Source of the DNA: Pedobacter sp. KBS0701
GTDB lineage: Bacteria > Bacteroidota > Bacteroidia > Sphingobacteriales > Sphingobacteriaceae
Direction: 5' to 3'
Assembly (NCBI RefSeq): GCF_005938645.2
Contig: NZ_CP042171.1
Coordinates: forward strand, 1,674,001 to 1,738,000
DNA: 64,000 nucleotides
Position numbers and translations under genes: made by a program. Below, in pieces: positions 1 through 8,270 of the stretch (its first letter is position 1; each line of letters opens with the position of its first letter). The notes under the pieces were generated by a model. The model saw only the letters and a list, made by a program, of their open reading frames with translations, ran no database searches and had not been told where the DNA came from.

Positions 1-1009
1 AAGTATTGGGGTCTTTTTCCGCACCAACAGGATAATCTTGTTCAGGGATGTCATTTAAATTGCAAAGTTGGCCAGGCAAATCAAGTTCATCAATCTTACC
101 TAAGGCCCACATCAGCGTGTAAATACATTCGCTTTTCCAACTTTCCGTATTTTTCCGCGCTTCGGTAGGATTACCCAGGAATTCTTTTTCTGCAGGTGTG
201 GTTTGTGCCCATAAATCGTATTGCTGCAAATAGGCAATTGCAATATCGGCCGGTATTACATTATTTGCAACAAAATTAGTGACGGCTAGCACGCATAACC
301 TGGTCGCAATTTCTTTTGGTGTTCTGATTAAAGTTTCACTTTCAGCATTAATGCAGGGTAAACTTAAATTAACTTTGATGCTCCTTACTTTCAGTAATGC
401 TTCACTTCTTTCTTTTCTTCTGATTTGGTCATCAGATAATTGAGATTGTTCCTTATCAAAATATTTCGACTCAATACTAACACTAAGTTTCTCAATTTCT
501 GAATTTCCTGAAGTATCCAGAATTAGAGCTAAATTATTATCTAAAAAGTGTTGTCCGTCAGACTTGCTGATTAAAGTGCCTGGCTGTGTGAATATAATAG
601 CATCAAACTCAGTTGCTAGTTTTTGAAGCAGTGGTTTTATGTCTTTGGTGTCCTGCGGTTCCTGTTCTACAGAAAACTCGCTATTTATAGTAGAGACTTT
701 AGCCAGCAGCAAATGTTTCAACTGTTCATTTGATGCCGGTAATGATGTAATATATCCGTAAAGGCCTTTTAAGTTTGCCGTTAGCGGACTGTCGTCAATT
801 TCCGGAAGCTGGTAGGAGGGAAAGGCCCTTTCACGATAGCTTACTCTAATCGTAACAGATGGACTAAATAACCCGCCTTTTATAACCAGTTGCGCTATTT
901 TATCTTCACCTGGACCACTGATGGATAATATCCCTTTAGGGAATTCTTTCTGAAGCAGGTCTGCGATTTTTTCAAACCCAATGTAGTGGGAATAATACGT
1001 ACAAATCAT
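1..1009 (-). CDS. DUF4272 domain protein, 3' end outside window
   Basis: An uninterrupted minus-strand reading frame runs from about position 1009 off the left edge, giving at least 336 residues. It begins MICTYYSHYIGFEKIADLL and ends inside the window with a stretch containing WKSECIYTLMWALGKIDELD, which resembles the conserved core of DUF4272 proteins. The function of that family is unknown. No signal peptide or membrane segment is visible, so a cytoplasmic location is likely. In-frame ATG codons also exist at 1039, 1063 and 1108; I chose 1009 because the short start matches the usual N-terminal strand of the family and leaves about 100 bp for the promoters of this gene and the divergent lipoprotein gene at 1107. 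The C-terminus is missing. Confidence 0.75.
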   Translation of the reverse strand, partial: MICTYYSHYIGFEKIADLLQKEFPKGILSISGPGEDKIAQLVIKGGLFSPSVTIRVSYRERAFPSYQLPEIDDSPLTANLKGLYGYITSLPASNEQLKHLLLAKVSTINSEFSVEQEPQDTKDIKPLLQKLATEFDAIIFTQPGTLISKSDGQHFLDNNLALILDTSGNSEIEKLSVSIESKYFDKEQSQLSDDQIRRKERSEALLKVRSIKVNLSLPCINAESETLIRTPKEIATRLCVLAVTNFVANNVIPADIAIAYLQQYDLWAQTTPAEKEFLGNPTEARKNTESWKSECIYTLMWALGKIDELDLPGQLCNLNDIPEQDYPVGAEKDPNT

Positions 1010-1106
1010 GTGTTTTACTTTGAACCGGTGATGAATCATCGCAACAAAAACTGAACCATACATGGCATGAATTTCGCTATTCCTGAAGCTTATTACTAAA
1101 CACGCC

Positions 1107-3212
1107 ATGAAATTACTAAATTACGCCGTAGTCTGCTTTTTCTGTTGTTATCTTTTTTCCTGTTCAGGACAGGTGGAAACCAAATCTAAATCCAATGACT
1201 CTTTAGCTAATGAAATGGTTAATGCATTCAAAGGCAAGAGTCTGGAAGAAATTAATGAGTTATTAAAAAGTAATTCCGAACAAATTGAAGGGCTTTTTAA
1301 ATTAATGGATACACGGCTGGAGATAACTCCTGCGAAAAGTAGTAATCCATCTTCTATTGAAGGCGTTATATCCGGACCTGCATTTACAATTAGCCCGGAG
1401 AAAATCATAGGACCTGCGCTTAATGAAATGGCTAAGCACTATGAGTTTTCACAAAAGATCTTCCCTGAAGGTTCGGTTATCACAACATCTCTTAAACCAG
1501 GCTATACCCCCGTTATTCAGGATCCTATAGGAAAAGACGGATCTACTGTTTTACGAAGTGAATTTATAGTGCATGGTTTATATTTTCATGACCATTCCAG
1601 TTTAAAAGACAACATTGGATCGGCAGACAGTCATGAAAATATTATGATTAAGGGGAGAAAGCCAATAGACAGCCTTAAAGCAACTGTAAAATATACCTAT
1701 ATCACTAAGATGGAAAAGGTGATATTGGATGAGAAACAGACAGAGAAAAAAATTGGTGAAGGTACTATAAAACTTAAACAGCTGGGCGACGGTTCGGCAA
1801 CCTTTACCTATAACGGGCCTGAGGGATATCTGCTATCAATAGCAGGAATGGATACGCAAGGCAGATTGATTGATCATAATAGTTCGGCTACTAACTCAAT
1901 TCCTTCAGCTGCTAAACGTAAATTTCTGGACGAACTTAATGAAGTTCTAAAATCTACAACGAAGAAGATCGACGCAGGGAAATATAAAAACGTGGATGAA
2001 TTAATTACAGATCTAAAAGCTACCTTACCTTCATCAATCACTGAAAAAGATGCCGCTGAAACCAATTCCCAATTGTCAAATTATCACTTTTATCAGGATA
2101 TTTCCAAGATTGTGGTTTATTATGCTGCGGCTGTTAAAACGGTTGAATATCAGGTGACACTGAGAAGTGAGGATATTATAGCCACTGGTCTTTCTATAGG
2201 AATTGGTGAAAAACAAAGCGGTTATGGAATTGTACAGGCAGACGGCAGTTGGTTAATAAAACCTTCTTTCAAAATCCTTCATGCTATAAATCCATTTTAT
2301 TACGGAACCTGTGAGGAGTATACTGCTGATGAAAAATGCGAATACTTTAGATTGGATGCGAAGAATAAAAAAATGATTCCATTTGAGCAAAGCAAGCTAA
2401 AAGGTTATGTACTGAAGCGTGCTTTAAATGCAAATCTGGTTCTTTTTCAACAGAGAAATATCGACCCCGCAAAAGTCTATGATAATGGAGTGATGGATAA
2501 AAATGGCAACGTTATCATGAAACCGGTTTACTATGACGTATGGATTGCAGGAAATTATCTGATTACCGCAGGAGAGAATGGGAAAACCAGTGAAGGAGAA
2601 TTTGGTTTATACACACTAGCCGGTAAGCCAATTATTCAGGGAAGTGCCCAGCCAATCGGTAGTAAAGGTAATTTCATCTTTATTGAACAGGAGGGTAATC
2701 CGAATGATGGGAATAAAAAATATAAGTTACTGGATAACCGCTCAGGAAAAAATTTTCTGCCTGAAGGGACCTTTGCACTAGAGACGAACTATGTTGGCGA
2801 TGCCCTTCTGGTGAGCAATGGCAAGGGCAAATACCTGATGGATAAGAATAAAAACAAAAAGGCTGATCTATCTGAATATGTGGTAATCAAGCAATTTGTA
2901 GGCAATTACGCACTTGTAAAGTCGAAAGCAGGCTATTGGGGAGTGATTAACAATGCCGGAAAGCTGGTAGTAGCCTGCGCAAATACAAGTTTATCACCAG
3001 TATACAATGATATTACGCTAATTACCGATGCACAGGGGCCTGAAGGTAAACAGCGAAACGGATTGTTAAATATTGTAACCGGCAGAATGATTGTACCATT
3101 AATGTACAGAGGAGACAATGACGTAGCCTCTGTACATGGAGAAGCTTCAACAACCACATATTATATAGCTGGCAAAAAATTTGATGCTTTTGGCAAGGAA
3201 ATGGAAAACTAA
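1107..3212 (+). CDS. WG-repeat lipoprotein
   Basis: The 701-residue product starts with a lipoprotein signal peptide ending in the lipobox LFSC, so Cys19 is the predicted lipidated residue. Residues of about 25-350 form a region I do not recognise. From about 360 to the end there are WG-type beta repeats, recognisable as GYGIVQADGSWLIKPSF and YWGVINNAGKLVV. Such repeats usually build small beta-hairpin modules on cell-surface proteins, but their ligands are mostly unknown. The gene stands alone, divergent from the DUF4272 gene, and is followed by a palindromic intergenic repeat. The start codon is the first Met and places the signal peptide correctly. The function is not known; surface exposure is inferred from the lipobox. 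Confidence 0.85.
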   Translation: MKLLNYAVVCFFCCYLFSCSGQVETKSKSNDSLANEMVNAFKGKSLEEINELLKSNSEQIEGLFKLMDTRLEITPAKSSNPSSIEGVISGPAFTISPEKIIGPALNEMAKHYEFSQKIFPEGSVITTSLKPGYTPVIQDPIGKDGSTVLRSEFIVHGLYFHDHSSLKDNIGSADSHENIMIKGRKPIDSLKATVKYTYITKMEKVILDEKQTEKKIGEGTIKLKQLGDGSATFTYNGPEGYLLSIAGMDTQGRLIDHNSSATNSIPSAAKRKFLDELNEVLKSTTKKIDAGKYKNVDELITDLKATLPSSITEKDAAETNSQLSNYHFYQDISKIVVYYAAAVKTVEYQVTLRSEDIIATGLSIGIGEKQSGYGIVQADGSWLIKPSFKILHAINPFYYGTCEEYTADEKCEYFRLDAKNKKMIPFEQSKLKGYVLKRALNANLVLFQQRNIDPAKVYDNGVMDKNGNVIMKPVYYDVWIAGNYLITAGENGKTSEGEFGLYTLAGKPIIQGSAQPIGSKGNFIFIEQEGNPNDGNKKYKLLDNRSGKNFLPEGTFALETNYVGDALLVSNGKGKYLMDKNKNKKADLSEYVVIKQFVGNYALVKSKAGYWGVINNAGKLVVACANTSLSPVYNDITLITDAQGPEGKQRNGLLNIVTGRMIVPLMYRGDNDVASVHGEASTTTYYIAGKKFDAFGKEMEN

Positions 3213-3420
3213 AGGCTGTCTAATAAATATAGAATTGTCATCCTGAGGGATAATTTATTGTATAAAAATCAATATGAATGGACAGGTGGATCTCGAAGTA
3301 TCATTTCGACCGTAGTGGAGAACTATGTTAAAAGATCTCTCCACTTCGCGTTGCTGCGGTCGAGATGACGACCATTCCCTTGGAGTCTGGGAATGGTAGC
3401 TTGTCGAAGAACCTGTTGTA
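3213..3420. repeat. Intergenic palindromic repeat
   Basis: The 3' flank of the lipoprotein gene holds imperfect inverted arms. A segment near 3299-3330 (catttcgaccgtagtggaga) pairs with 3336-3371 (ctctccacttcgc ... gcggtcgagatgacg). A separate hairpin lies at 3371-3397 with arms ACCATTCCC and GGGAATGGT. Similar cores occur at 44846-44940 and 62513-62610, so this is one member of a dispersed family. It may also act as a transcription end or mRNA stabiliser. I see no protein-coding content. Confidence 0.7.
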
Positions 3421-3547
3421 AATGCCTTACCAGGCATTTCTGGCTGATATTCCTTTGTGCCAGATAGATCAGTTTCAGCAGGATCAAGCAAAAAAGTTGG
3501 AGGCAAGCTTAATATCCCTTTTTAACAAGAATCGATCACACGAAATA

Positions 3548-3850
3548 TCAATAATCAATATTTCCATTCTCCAGGTGGGCGATACGGAATATTTCTCTGG
3601 AGATAATGGCAATATTTTCTTTTAGCTCATCCAGCGAGCAGTTTATGGTGCCAATAGGAATGGGCAGTTCCATAATTTCTTCCAGAAATTCTATTTTTAA
3701 TGAACAGCCTGGAGTATCTTCTGCGTTGCCTTTTAGCAGGGAGAAAATTTCGCTGGCTTCTTTTTTGTCTTTGCCAAGAGAAAATTTGCCATAGGTGATC
3801 TTTCCACCTGGTCCCTGAAGGCTGATATTGATGGTGAAACGGGTTTCCAT
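3548..3850 (-). CDS. Small hypothetical protein, intact copy
   Basis: The 100-residue product, beginning METRFTINISLQGPGGKIT, is not recognised. It has no signal peptide or membrane segment and mixes acidic and basic residues as expected of a small soluble protein. That it is a real gene is supported by a second, decayed copy of its C-terminal part at 6025-6240, where the shared protein segment CSLDELKENIAIISRE is conserved while the surrounding DNA has drifted. It lies 81 bp downstream of the Hsp20 stop on the same strand, so read-through from the heat-shock promoter is possible. The function is unknown. Confidence 0.65.
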   Translation of the reverse strand: METRFTINISLQGPGGKITYGKFSLGKDKKEASEIFSLLKGNAEDTPGCSLKIEFLEEIMELPIPIGTINCSLDELKENIAIISREIFRIAHLENGNIDY

Positions 3851-3931
3851 AGCTAAACTGTTGTATTTTTTCTAAATAGACTGGAGTACATGATCAAATA
3901 AAAAGTGCCGCATGTAGCGGCACTTGGGAAA

Positions 3932-4372
3932 TTATTGTATCTCAATCTGTCTGGAGACTGCTTTAGCTTCTTCCTTTTTTGGAATGTTAAGTTTGAGTAT
4001 GCCATCTGTATAAGCGGCCTCGATACGATCAACATCAGCACTTTCCGGAAGGGTAAATGCTCTGGTAAATGAAGCGTAGCTATATTCCCGTCTGTTATAG
4101 GTTTTACCCTCATTATTGTTTTCGGTATGCTGCCCGGTAGAAATGCTCAACATATCCCGCTCTACGGATACCTTGAAATCTTCTTTTTTTAACCCAGGTG
4201 CCGCCAGTTCGATGTGGTAAGCTTCATTTGATTCGGAAATGTTGACTGCAGGTACGCTGTTTAAGCGACGGTCGTTAAAAAAAGTATCGCCTAATACTGA
4301 TTCGAAGATGTCATTAAAGCCTGGCAATAATGAACTGTTCTTTTTTTCCGGATTGAATTTAACCAATGTCAT
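3932..4372 (-). CDS. Hsp20-family small heat-shock protein
   Basis: This 146-residue protein is an ATP-independent holdase that binds unfolding proteins in the cytoplasm. The alpha-crystallin domain covers about residues 40-135, with the typical opening VPAVNISESNEAYHIELAAP, the LSIS strand, and the C-terminal IPKK followed by an IEIQ tail that fits the I-x-I oligomerisation motif. The start MTLVKFNPEK was chosen because AAAGGAG lies just upstream at the right spacing, one of the few strong ribosome sites in the window. A longer reading frame to 4420 lacks support. An inverted repeat at 4436-4453 and a long AT-rich hairpin at 4516-4550 lie upstream and may be control sites. Confidence 0.95.
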   Translation of the reverse strand: MTLVKFNPEKKNSSLLPGFNDIFESVLGDTFFNDRRLNSVPAVNISESNEAYHIELAAPGLKKEDFKVSVERDMLSISTGQHTENNNEGKTYNRREYSYASFTRAFTLPESADVDRIEAAYTDGILKLNIPKKEEAKAVSRQIEIQ

Positions 4373-4435
4373 AGTTTTTTCTCCTTTTAATGTTTTAATA
4401 ATAAATGGACTATAAATCAATTAATTTAACACTTT

Positions 4436-4453
4436 AACCTTCTTTCAAAGGTT
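4436..4453. promoter_or_regulatory. Inverted repeat upstream of hsp20
   Basis: AACCTT and AAGGTT form perfect 6-bp arms around a 6-nt centre, about 65 bp upstream of the Hsp20 start. It is placed where an operator or promoter element for the heat-shock gene would lie. On the minus strand it contains AACCTTTG, one mismatch from the Bacteroidota -7 motif TAnnTTTG, so it may overlap the promoter itself. Assignment is inference. Confidence 0.35.
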
Positions 4454-4515
4454 ACATCTCTGGTTAATCAAGCGCTGTGCCAGGGCGTTCAAGGCAGGTT
4501 TGCGAACGGTTTTAC

Positions 4516-4550
4516 CTGAAAAATTTTCATTTTTTATGAAAATTTTTCAG
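4516..4550. repeat. AT-rich perfect hairpin
   Basis: CTGAAAAATTTTCAT and its exact complement ATGAAAATTTTTCAG are separated by five T residues, giving a 15-bp perfect stem. A shorter related palindrome (CTGAAATTTTTTCAG) follows at 4558-4572. Together they occupy the otherwise gene-free 436 bp between the Hsp20 gene and the acetyltransferase gene. I see no convincing gene in that gap. The structure could be a transcription end for the upstream gene at 4809 or a protein-binding site. Confidence 0.6.
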
Positions 4551-4808
4551 TGCATTGCTGAAATTTTTTCAGTTTTACCCTTCTGTGCCTGGCCGCTCTT
4601 AAATGAGCGAGATGAAGTAATTTTAGCGTTAATGGCTCATTGCAGTTTAGCGTATTTTGTCTGCTTTCTCCATTTTACTTATTCTTAAAGCATTTCAGCA
4701 GCAGCATCGGATAATAGCAACCAAAACCGGATATATGATGCGGACAATATTTTTTTCGAATCCCTGACTGGCTGCTCAATTCGCCAATGCACCATAAATC
4801 AACATTAA

Positions 4809-5363
4809 TTAGGCCGTACGTTCAAAGTAGATGATATGGTTATCGAAGTTACCCTGATAAGGATTCCCTTTTGCCCGGAAACCGTTGGCTACAAGAAATC
4901 GCTGACTGCTGGGGGTTGCTGTGGTAGAAAATATAATACCATGATGATCACTGATTTTTCTGAGTAACATCCGTTTTAATGTGCTGCTGATTCCCTTTTT
5001 ACGAACTGATTCACGGGTGAACGAATAACCGATTTCTAAAAATGGTTTGTCTATACCTGCGATAATACCAGCTTTTTTATACACTTCTTCCAGGTACGAT
5101 GGACATGGCCTTTTAACAGCCGAAATGCCGACCAGTTTTTTTCCATTGTAGCAGAATGCAAGAAACGCTGCATTGAAAATCTTTAAGTGCAGATCAACAG
5201 GCGAAACTTTATTTCCCTGTCTCAACAATAAATAGAAGTGATGGAGCTGGATCATCGAACAATCATAGGGTCTTTTGATTTCAAAATGGCAATTGCGGAG
5301 AAAATTCGGTTGCTCATGATAGTCCTGATCAAATACCAGGTCGGTAGATATATTGTGGTTCAT
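4809..5363 (-). CDS. GNAT-like N-acetyltransferase
   Basis: The 184-residue product resembles GNAT acetyltransferases. The acetyl-CoA binding segment is seen as SFTRESVRKKGISSTLKRML near residues 120-140, with the R-x-x-G-x-S/A pattern of motif A. A later segment, SSQRFLVANGFRAKG, has the usual asparagine-glycine-phenylalanine pattern of motif B. The substrate cannot be told. I chose the start MNHNISTDLVF; the longer frame to 5471 would overlap the end of the upstream gene and has an unlikely cysteine- and basic-rich N-terminus. It probably forms a two-gene unit with the gene at 5411-5680, 47 bp upstream. Confidence 0.7.
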   Translation of the reverse strand: MNHNISTDLVFDQDYHEQPNFLRNCHFEIKRPYDCSMIQLHHFYLLLRQGNKVSPVDLHLKIFNAAFLAFCYNGKKLVGISAVKRPCPSYLEEVYKKAGIIAGIDKPFLEIGYSFTRESVRKKGISSTLKRMLLRKISDHHGIIFSTTATPSSQRFLVANGFRAKGNPYQGNFDNHIIYFERTA

Positions 5364-5410
5364 CAGAATAAATTTAGGTAAGGGTAGGAATGGCTGGTTT
5401 TTACGGCAGC

Positions 5411-5680
5411 TTATTTGTTTTTGATACTTAATGATGTACGTAAAGGACCTGATAAGGCAAGCATTTCGCACACTTTATCATTCCAGTCTATCAATGCATC
5501 TTCAGGTGAGGTTCCAAGGCCCGAAACATCGTGTTCCTCTTCAAAGGATAATACCGCATAAAAGCAATCACCATCCTGATATACGGAGGGCTTAAATTGC
5601 ATCACAAAAGTGGGTAATCTATACCTGTTATAATCAAAATCTACCAGTTTTCCTGGTATCGTTCTGGCTTGCTGTTTCAT
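5411..5680 (-). CDS. Small hypothetical protein, HicB-like fold possible
   Basis: The 89-residue protein contains a beta-rich segment, PSVYQDGDCFYAVLSFEEE, followed by GLGTSPEDALIDWNDKV. That order recalls HicB-type partial RNase-H folds, in which a strand with polar residues leads to a glycine-containing turn and a helix with alanine-leucine spacing. No HicA partner gene is next to it, so a toxin-antitoxin role is not supported. It sits just upstream of the acetyltransferase gene on the same strand. The first Met is used. I do not assign a function. Confidence 0.6.
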   Translation of the reverse strand: MKQQARTIPGKLVDFDYNRYRLPTFVMQFKPSVYQDGDCFYAVLSFEEEHDVSGLGTSPEDALIDWNDKVCEMLALSGPLRTSLSIKNK

Positions 5681-6024
5681 CGCTTAATGTTTTATGGAAA
5701 CATTGTTATTTACCTGTTTTTTACTTGTTGTAAGCAAACGTACCTGTAAAATAGCCAACCAATGTTTTCTTAAGGTTAGCTGATTATTGTTTGTTTGTTA
5801 AGTGTTTGATAGCGTTGTGTTCTGGAGGAAAAAAATGTTGGTTATATGTTTTCCGAAGGCTGGGGAGAGTAATGTCGCATCCTCATTTGTAAAAAAAAGA
5901 AAACATTTTTTTAAAAGGAAGTCGCAGAGCTTTCCTGTTACTATGCGGCAGTAAATAAAGATATTCAATTTTTTAACAGAGATGTGATGAATGTAACGAC
6001 AATAAAGATAAATTTTCTGCTGTA

Positions 6025-6240
6025 CTAATCCTTTTTAATATAGATGCAGTCAGATACAAGTATACTTCCGTTCCTGAGGTGTGCAACGCGGAATATTCCC
6101 TGGAAATAATGGCAATATTTTCTTTTAACTCATTCAGCGAGCAGTTTATTGTGCAGATAGGAGTGGGCAATTCCTTAATTTCTTCCATAAATTCTATTTT
6201 TAACGAGTAGCCTGGAGTATCTTAGGCGCTACCTTTTACA
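6025..6240 (-). pseudogene. Decayed copy of the small protein at 3548-3850
   Basis: The minus strand repeats the C-terminal half of the 100-residue protein. The segment TPGxSLKIEF-EEI-ELP-PI-TINCSL-ELKENIAIISRE matches the intact copy residue for residue except for a few changes. Three lesions are visible: the N-terminal half is absent, the GAA codon before D-T-P-G has become TAA, and one base is missing after IISRE, after which the original frame (IFRVAHLRNGSI) continues. The remaining ATG-initiated frame is therefore an artefact of decay. It lies in the 725-bp gap before the NEW3 operon, otherwise without a convincing gene. Confidence 0.8.
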
Positions 6241-6405
6241 CAGTATCAGATAGCATGCGGCATGTACATGAGACAACAATACGAATTGTTAAAAAATGTT
6301 AAAATATTTTGAAAAAAAAACAACTTTTTTTTGTTTTGAAGCCTCATCAGATAAGAAGATCAGAAAACATTTTTTAGAGCAATTATTAACATTTTGGTTT
6401 AGATT

Positions 6406-7260
6406 ATGTCACTACAATTACTACCCAAACCCTTGCGGAAAGGCTTATTTCGCACATTTTTATTAATCATTTTTTTTGTGGCGGCCAAGCCACTTTATGC
6501 ACAAAATCAGGAAACTCCGAAAGGGACATCTGAGTTTTCTGCCAAGCTGATTAACATCGAATCGGCTGTTAATGAACCGTTCCGCTTTTCCACTTCACTG
6601 CACAATGGATCAGCCAGCCAACAAGTTTACGAACTGAAGTCGGAATTGCCCATAGGATGGCAGATTAGCTACCGCGTAGATGGTAGCCTGGTAACCTCTG
6701 TTAATTTAGCAGGCGGCCAAACGCGGGAGATCGCCATCGAAATTACCGCACCCAATAACGCGGCTACCAGAAAGTACCTTATTCCTGTAAAAGCGGTATC
6801 CTCTTCACAGACGCTGCCATTACAACTGGAAGCGGTGGTTAAGGGATCTTATGGTGCCAGCATCGGTACGCCTGGCGGAAGGATGAGTGAAGAACTTACG
6901 GCTGGTTCTCATCAGGATATTGAGCTTGAGGTGCAAAATACGGGCACCCTGCCTTTATCCTCGCTGAGTATTTCTTCACAATTACCTACCGGATGGGAAG
7001 CAAGTTTTTCGCCAAGCCAGATTGAAAGACTGGAAGGTGGAAAGAAGGCGACCGTTAAAGTGACACTAAAAGTGCCGGATAAAACAATTGCCGGAGACTA
7101 TAGTGCCACCTTTACCCTGGGCGGTAACAATGCCAATGCTCAGGCCCCCTTTAGAATCTTTGTTAAAACCTCTGTACTTTCCGGCTGGATTGGTATACTC
7201 ATTATTGCACTGGCAGTTGCAGCAGTATATGTGCTCATCCGTAAGTACGGTCGTAGGTAG
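6406..7260 (+). CDS. NEW3-domain exported membrane-anchored protein
   Basis: The 284-residue product has an N-terminal signal segment (about residues 15-33, ending LYAQ), two beta-sandwich repeats of the NEW3 type (about 60-145 and 165-253, the second with LPTGWEASFSPSQIERLEGG), and one C-terminal membrane helix (about 259-278) followed by the basic tail RKYGRR. The domain arrangement predicts a periplasmic or outer-face protein held by its C-terminus in the inner membrane. It opens a three-gene operon with an ABC ATPase and an ABC-2 permease; this combination recurs in Bacteria, with the NEW3 protein thought to be a substrate-facing accessory part. The transported substrate is unknown. Confidence 0.85.
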   Translation: MSLQLLPKPLRKGLFRTFLLIIFFVAAKPLYAQNQETPKGTSEFSAKLINIESAVNEPFRFSTSLHNGSASQQVYELKSELPIGWQISYRVDGSLVTSVNLAGGQTREIAIEITAPNNAATRKYLIPVKAVSSSQTLPLQLEAVVKGSYGASIGTPGGRMSEELTAGSHQDIELEVQNTGTLPLSSLSISSQLPTGWEASFSPSQIERLEGGKKATVKVTLKVPDKTIAGDYSATFTLGGNNANAQAPFRIFVKTSVLSGWIGILIIALAVAAVYVLIRKYGRR

Positions 7261-7298
7261 CCATTTTTTAAGAAACCTTAAAATCTTCAACCAGAAAG

Positions 7299-8270
7299 AT
7301 GGAACCAATCATAGATTTAAAGGACCTGTGCAAAAGCTACGGTTCGCATGTTGCCGTTGATCAACTCAGCCTAAAGATTCCTCATGGCGAAATATTCGGG
7401 TTGCTGGGCCCAAACGGTGCGGGTAAGACTACCAGTATACTGATGATGCTCGGCCTGACTGAACCCGATAGCGGCACGGCCATTATTTGTGGCCATAATG
7501 CCACACGAGATCCTATTGAAGTAAAACGAAAAGTGGGCTATATGCCCGATAATCTGGGCTTTTATCCACAGTTAACCGGTCTTGAAAACCTGGTATATAT
7601 GGCAAGGCTTAACGGGTTGGCTGAAAAGGATATGATTGAAAATGCCCGTCGGTTCATGGAATTGGTAGGGCTGAAGTCAGCTTCAGATAAGCTAGCCTCC
7701 AGTTATTCCAGGGGTATGAAGCAAAGACTGGGACTGGCTGAAGTGCTTATCAAAAAACCGGAACTAATCATCCTGGACGAGCCTACTTTGGGATTGGATC
7801 CGAGCGGGGTAAAGGAGTTTCTTGAACTTATCAAATCTCTGCAGCAGGAACAAGGCTTAACTGTATTGCTTTCGTCGCACCACCTTCACCACGTTCAGCA
7901 GGTGTGTGACAGGGTAGGTATATTCGTGGATGGAAAGCTGCTTGCTACCGGGGATTTGCCTGCACTCTCCCGCGAGCTCTTCGGAAACACAGGTGTAGAG
8001 ACCAGCATTGATCTGACTCAAATACCAGTAGATCCTGAGGTGCTAAAGGATAAATTCAGTAGTTTTCCGGAGTTTAATAGTCTGACTATTAACGGTGTGA
8101 GCCTGAAATTTAATACCACTGAAGACATCACCCCAAAACTTATTCGCAGGCTTATCGAATCAGGTGCAGACATCCAGGCTGTAAGCCAAAAACAATATGG
8201 ACTGGATGAGATCTATGAGAAATATTTCGAAAAAAACACAAATTTAACCCCAGAGCATGAAAGCGCTTAG
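7299..8270 (+). CDS. ABC transporter ATP-binding protein
   Basis: This 323-residue protein powers the permease encoded by the next gene. The nucleotide-binding domain is complete: Walker A GPNGAGKTT at 37-45, the signature YSRGMKQ at 136-142, Walker B LIILDEP at 156-162 and the switch histidine at about 194 in SSHH. Residues after about 215 form a C-terminal domain common to the ABC-2 export ATPases of the NosF/CcmA kind. It lies 38 bp after the NEW3 gene and overlaps the permease gene by 14 bp, which suggests coupled translation. The substrate cannot be read from the sequence; NosF-like similarity alone does not prove copper handling. Confidence 0.95.
   Translation: MEPIIDLKDLCKSYGSHVAVDQLSLKIPHGEIFGLLGPNGAGKTTSILMMLGLTEPDSGTAIICGHNATRDPIEVKRKVGYMPDNLGFYPQLTGLENLVYMARLNGLAEKDMIENARRFMELVGLKSASDKLASSYSRGMKQRLGLAEVLIKKPELIILDEPTLGLDPSGVKEFLELIKSLQQEQGLTVLLSSHHLHHVQQVCDRVGIFVDGKLLATGDLPALSRELFGNTGVETSIDLTQIPVDPEVLKDKFSSFPEFNSLTINGVSLKFNTTEDITPKLIRRLIESGADIQAVSQKQYGLDEIYEKYFEKNTNLTPEHESA

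Noticed and set aside
3422..3625. 67-codon plus-strand frame overlapping the small gene at 3548
   Set aside because: It overlaps the better supported minus-strand gene, whose protein is conserved in the decayed copy.
4500..4688. 62-codon frame upstream of hsp20
   Set aside because: It reads through the long AT hairpin and has a cysteine- and phenylalanine-rich composition typical of chance frames.
5835..5954. 39-codon plus-strand frame with a GGAGG ribosome site (MLVICFPKAGESNV...)
   Set aside because: The ribosome site is good, but the peptide is basic and low in structure, no homologue is recalled and it lies in a decaying region beside a pseudogene.
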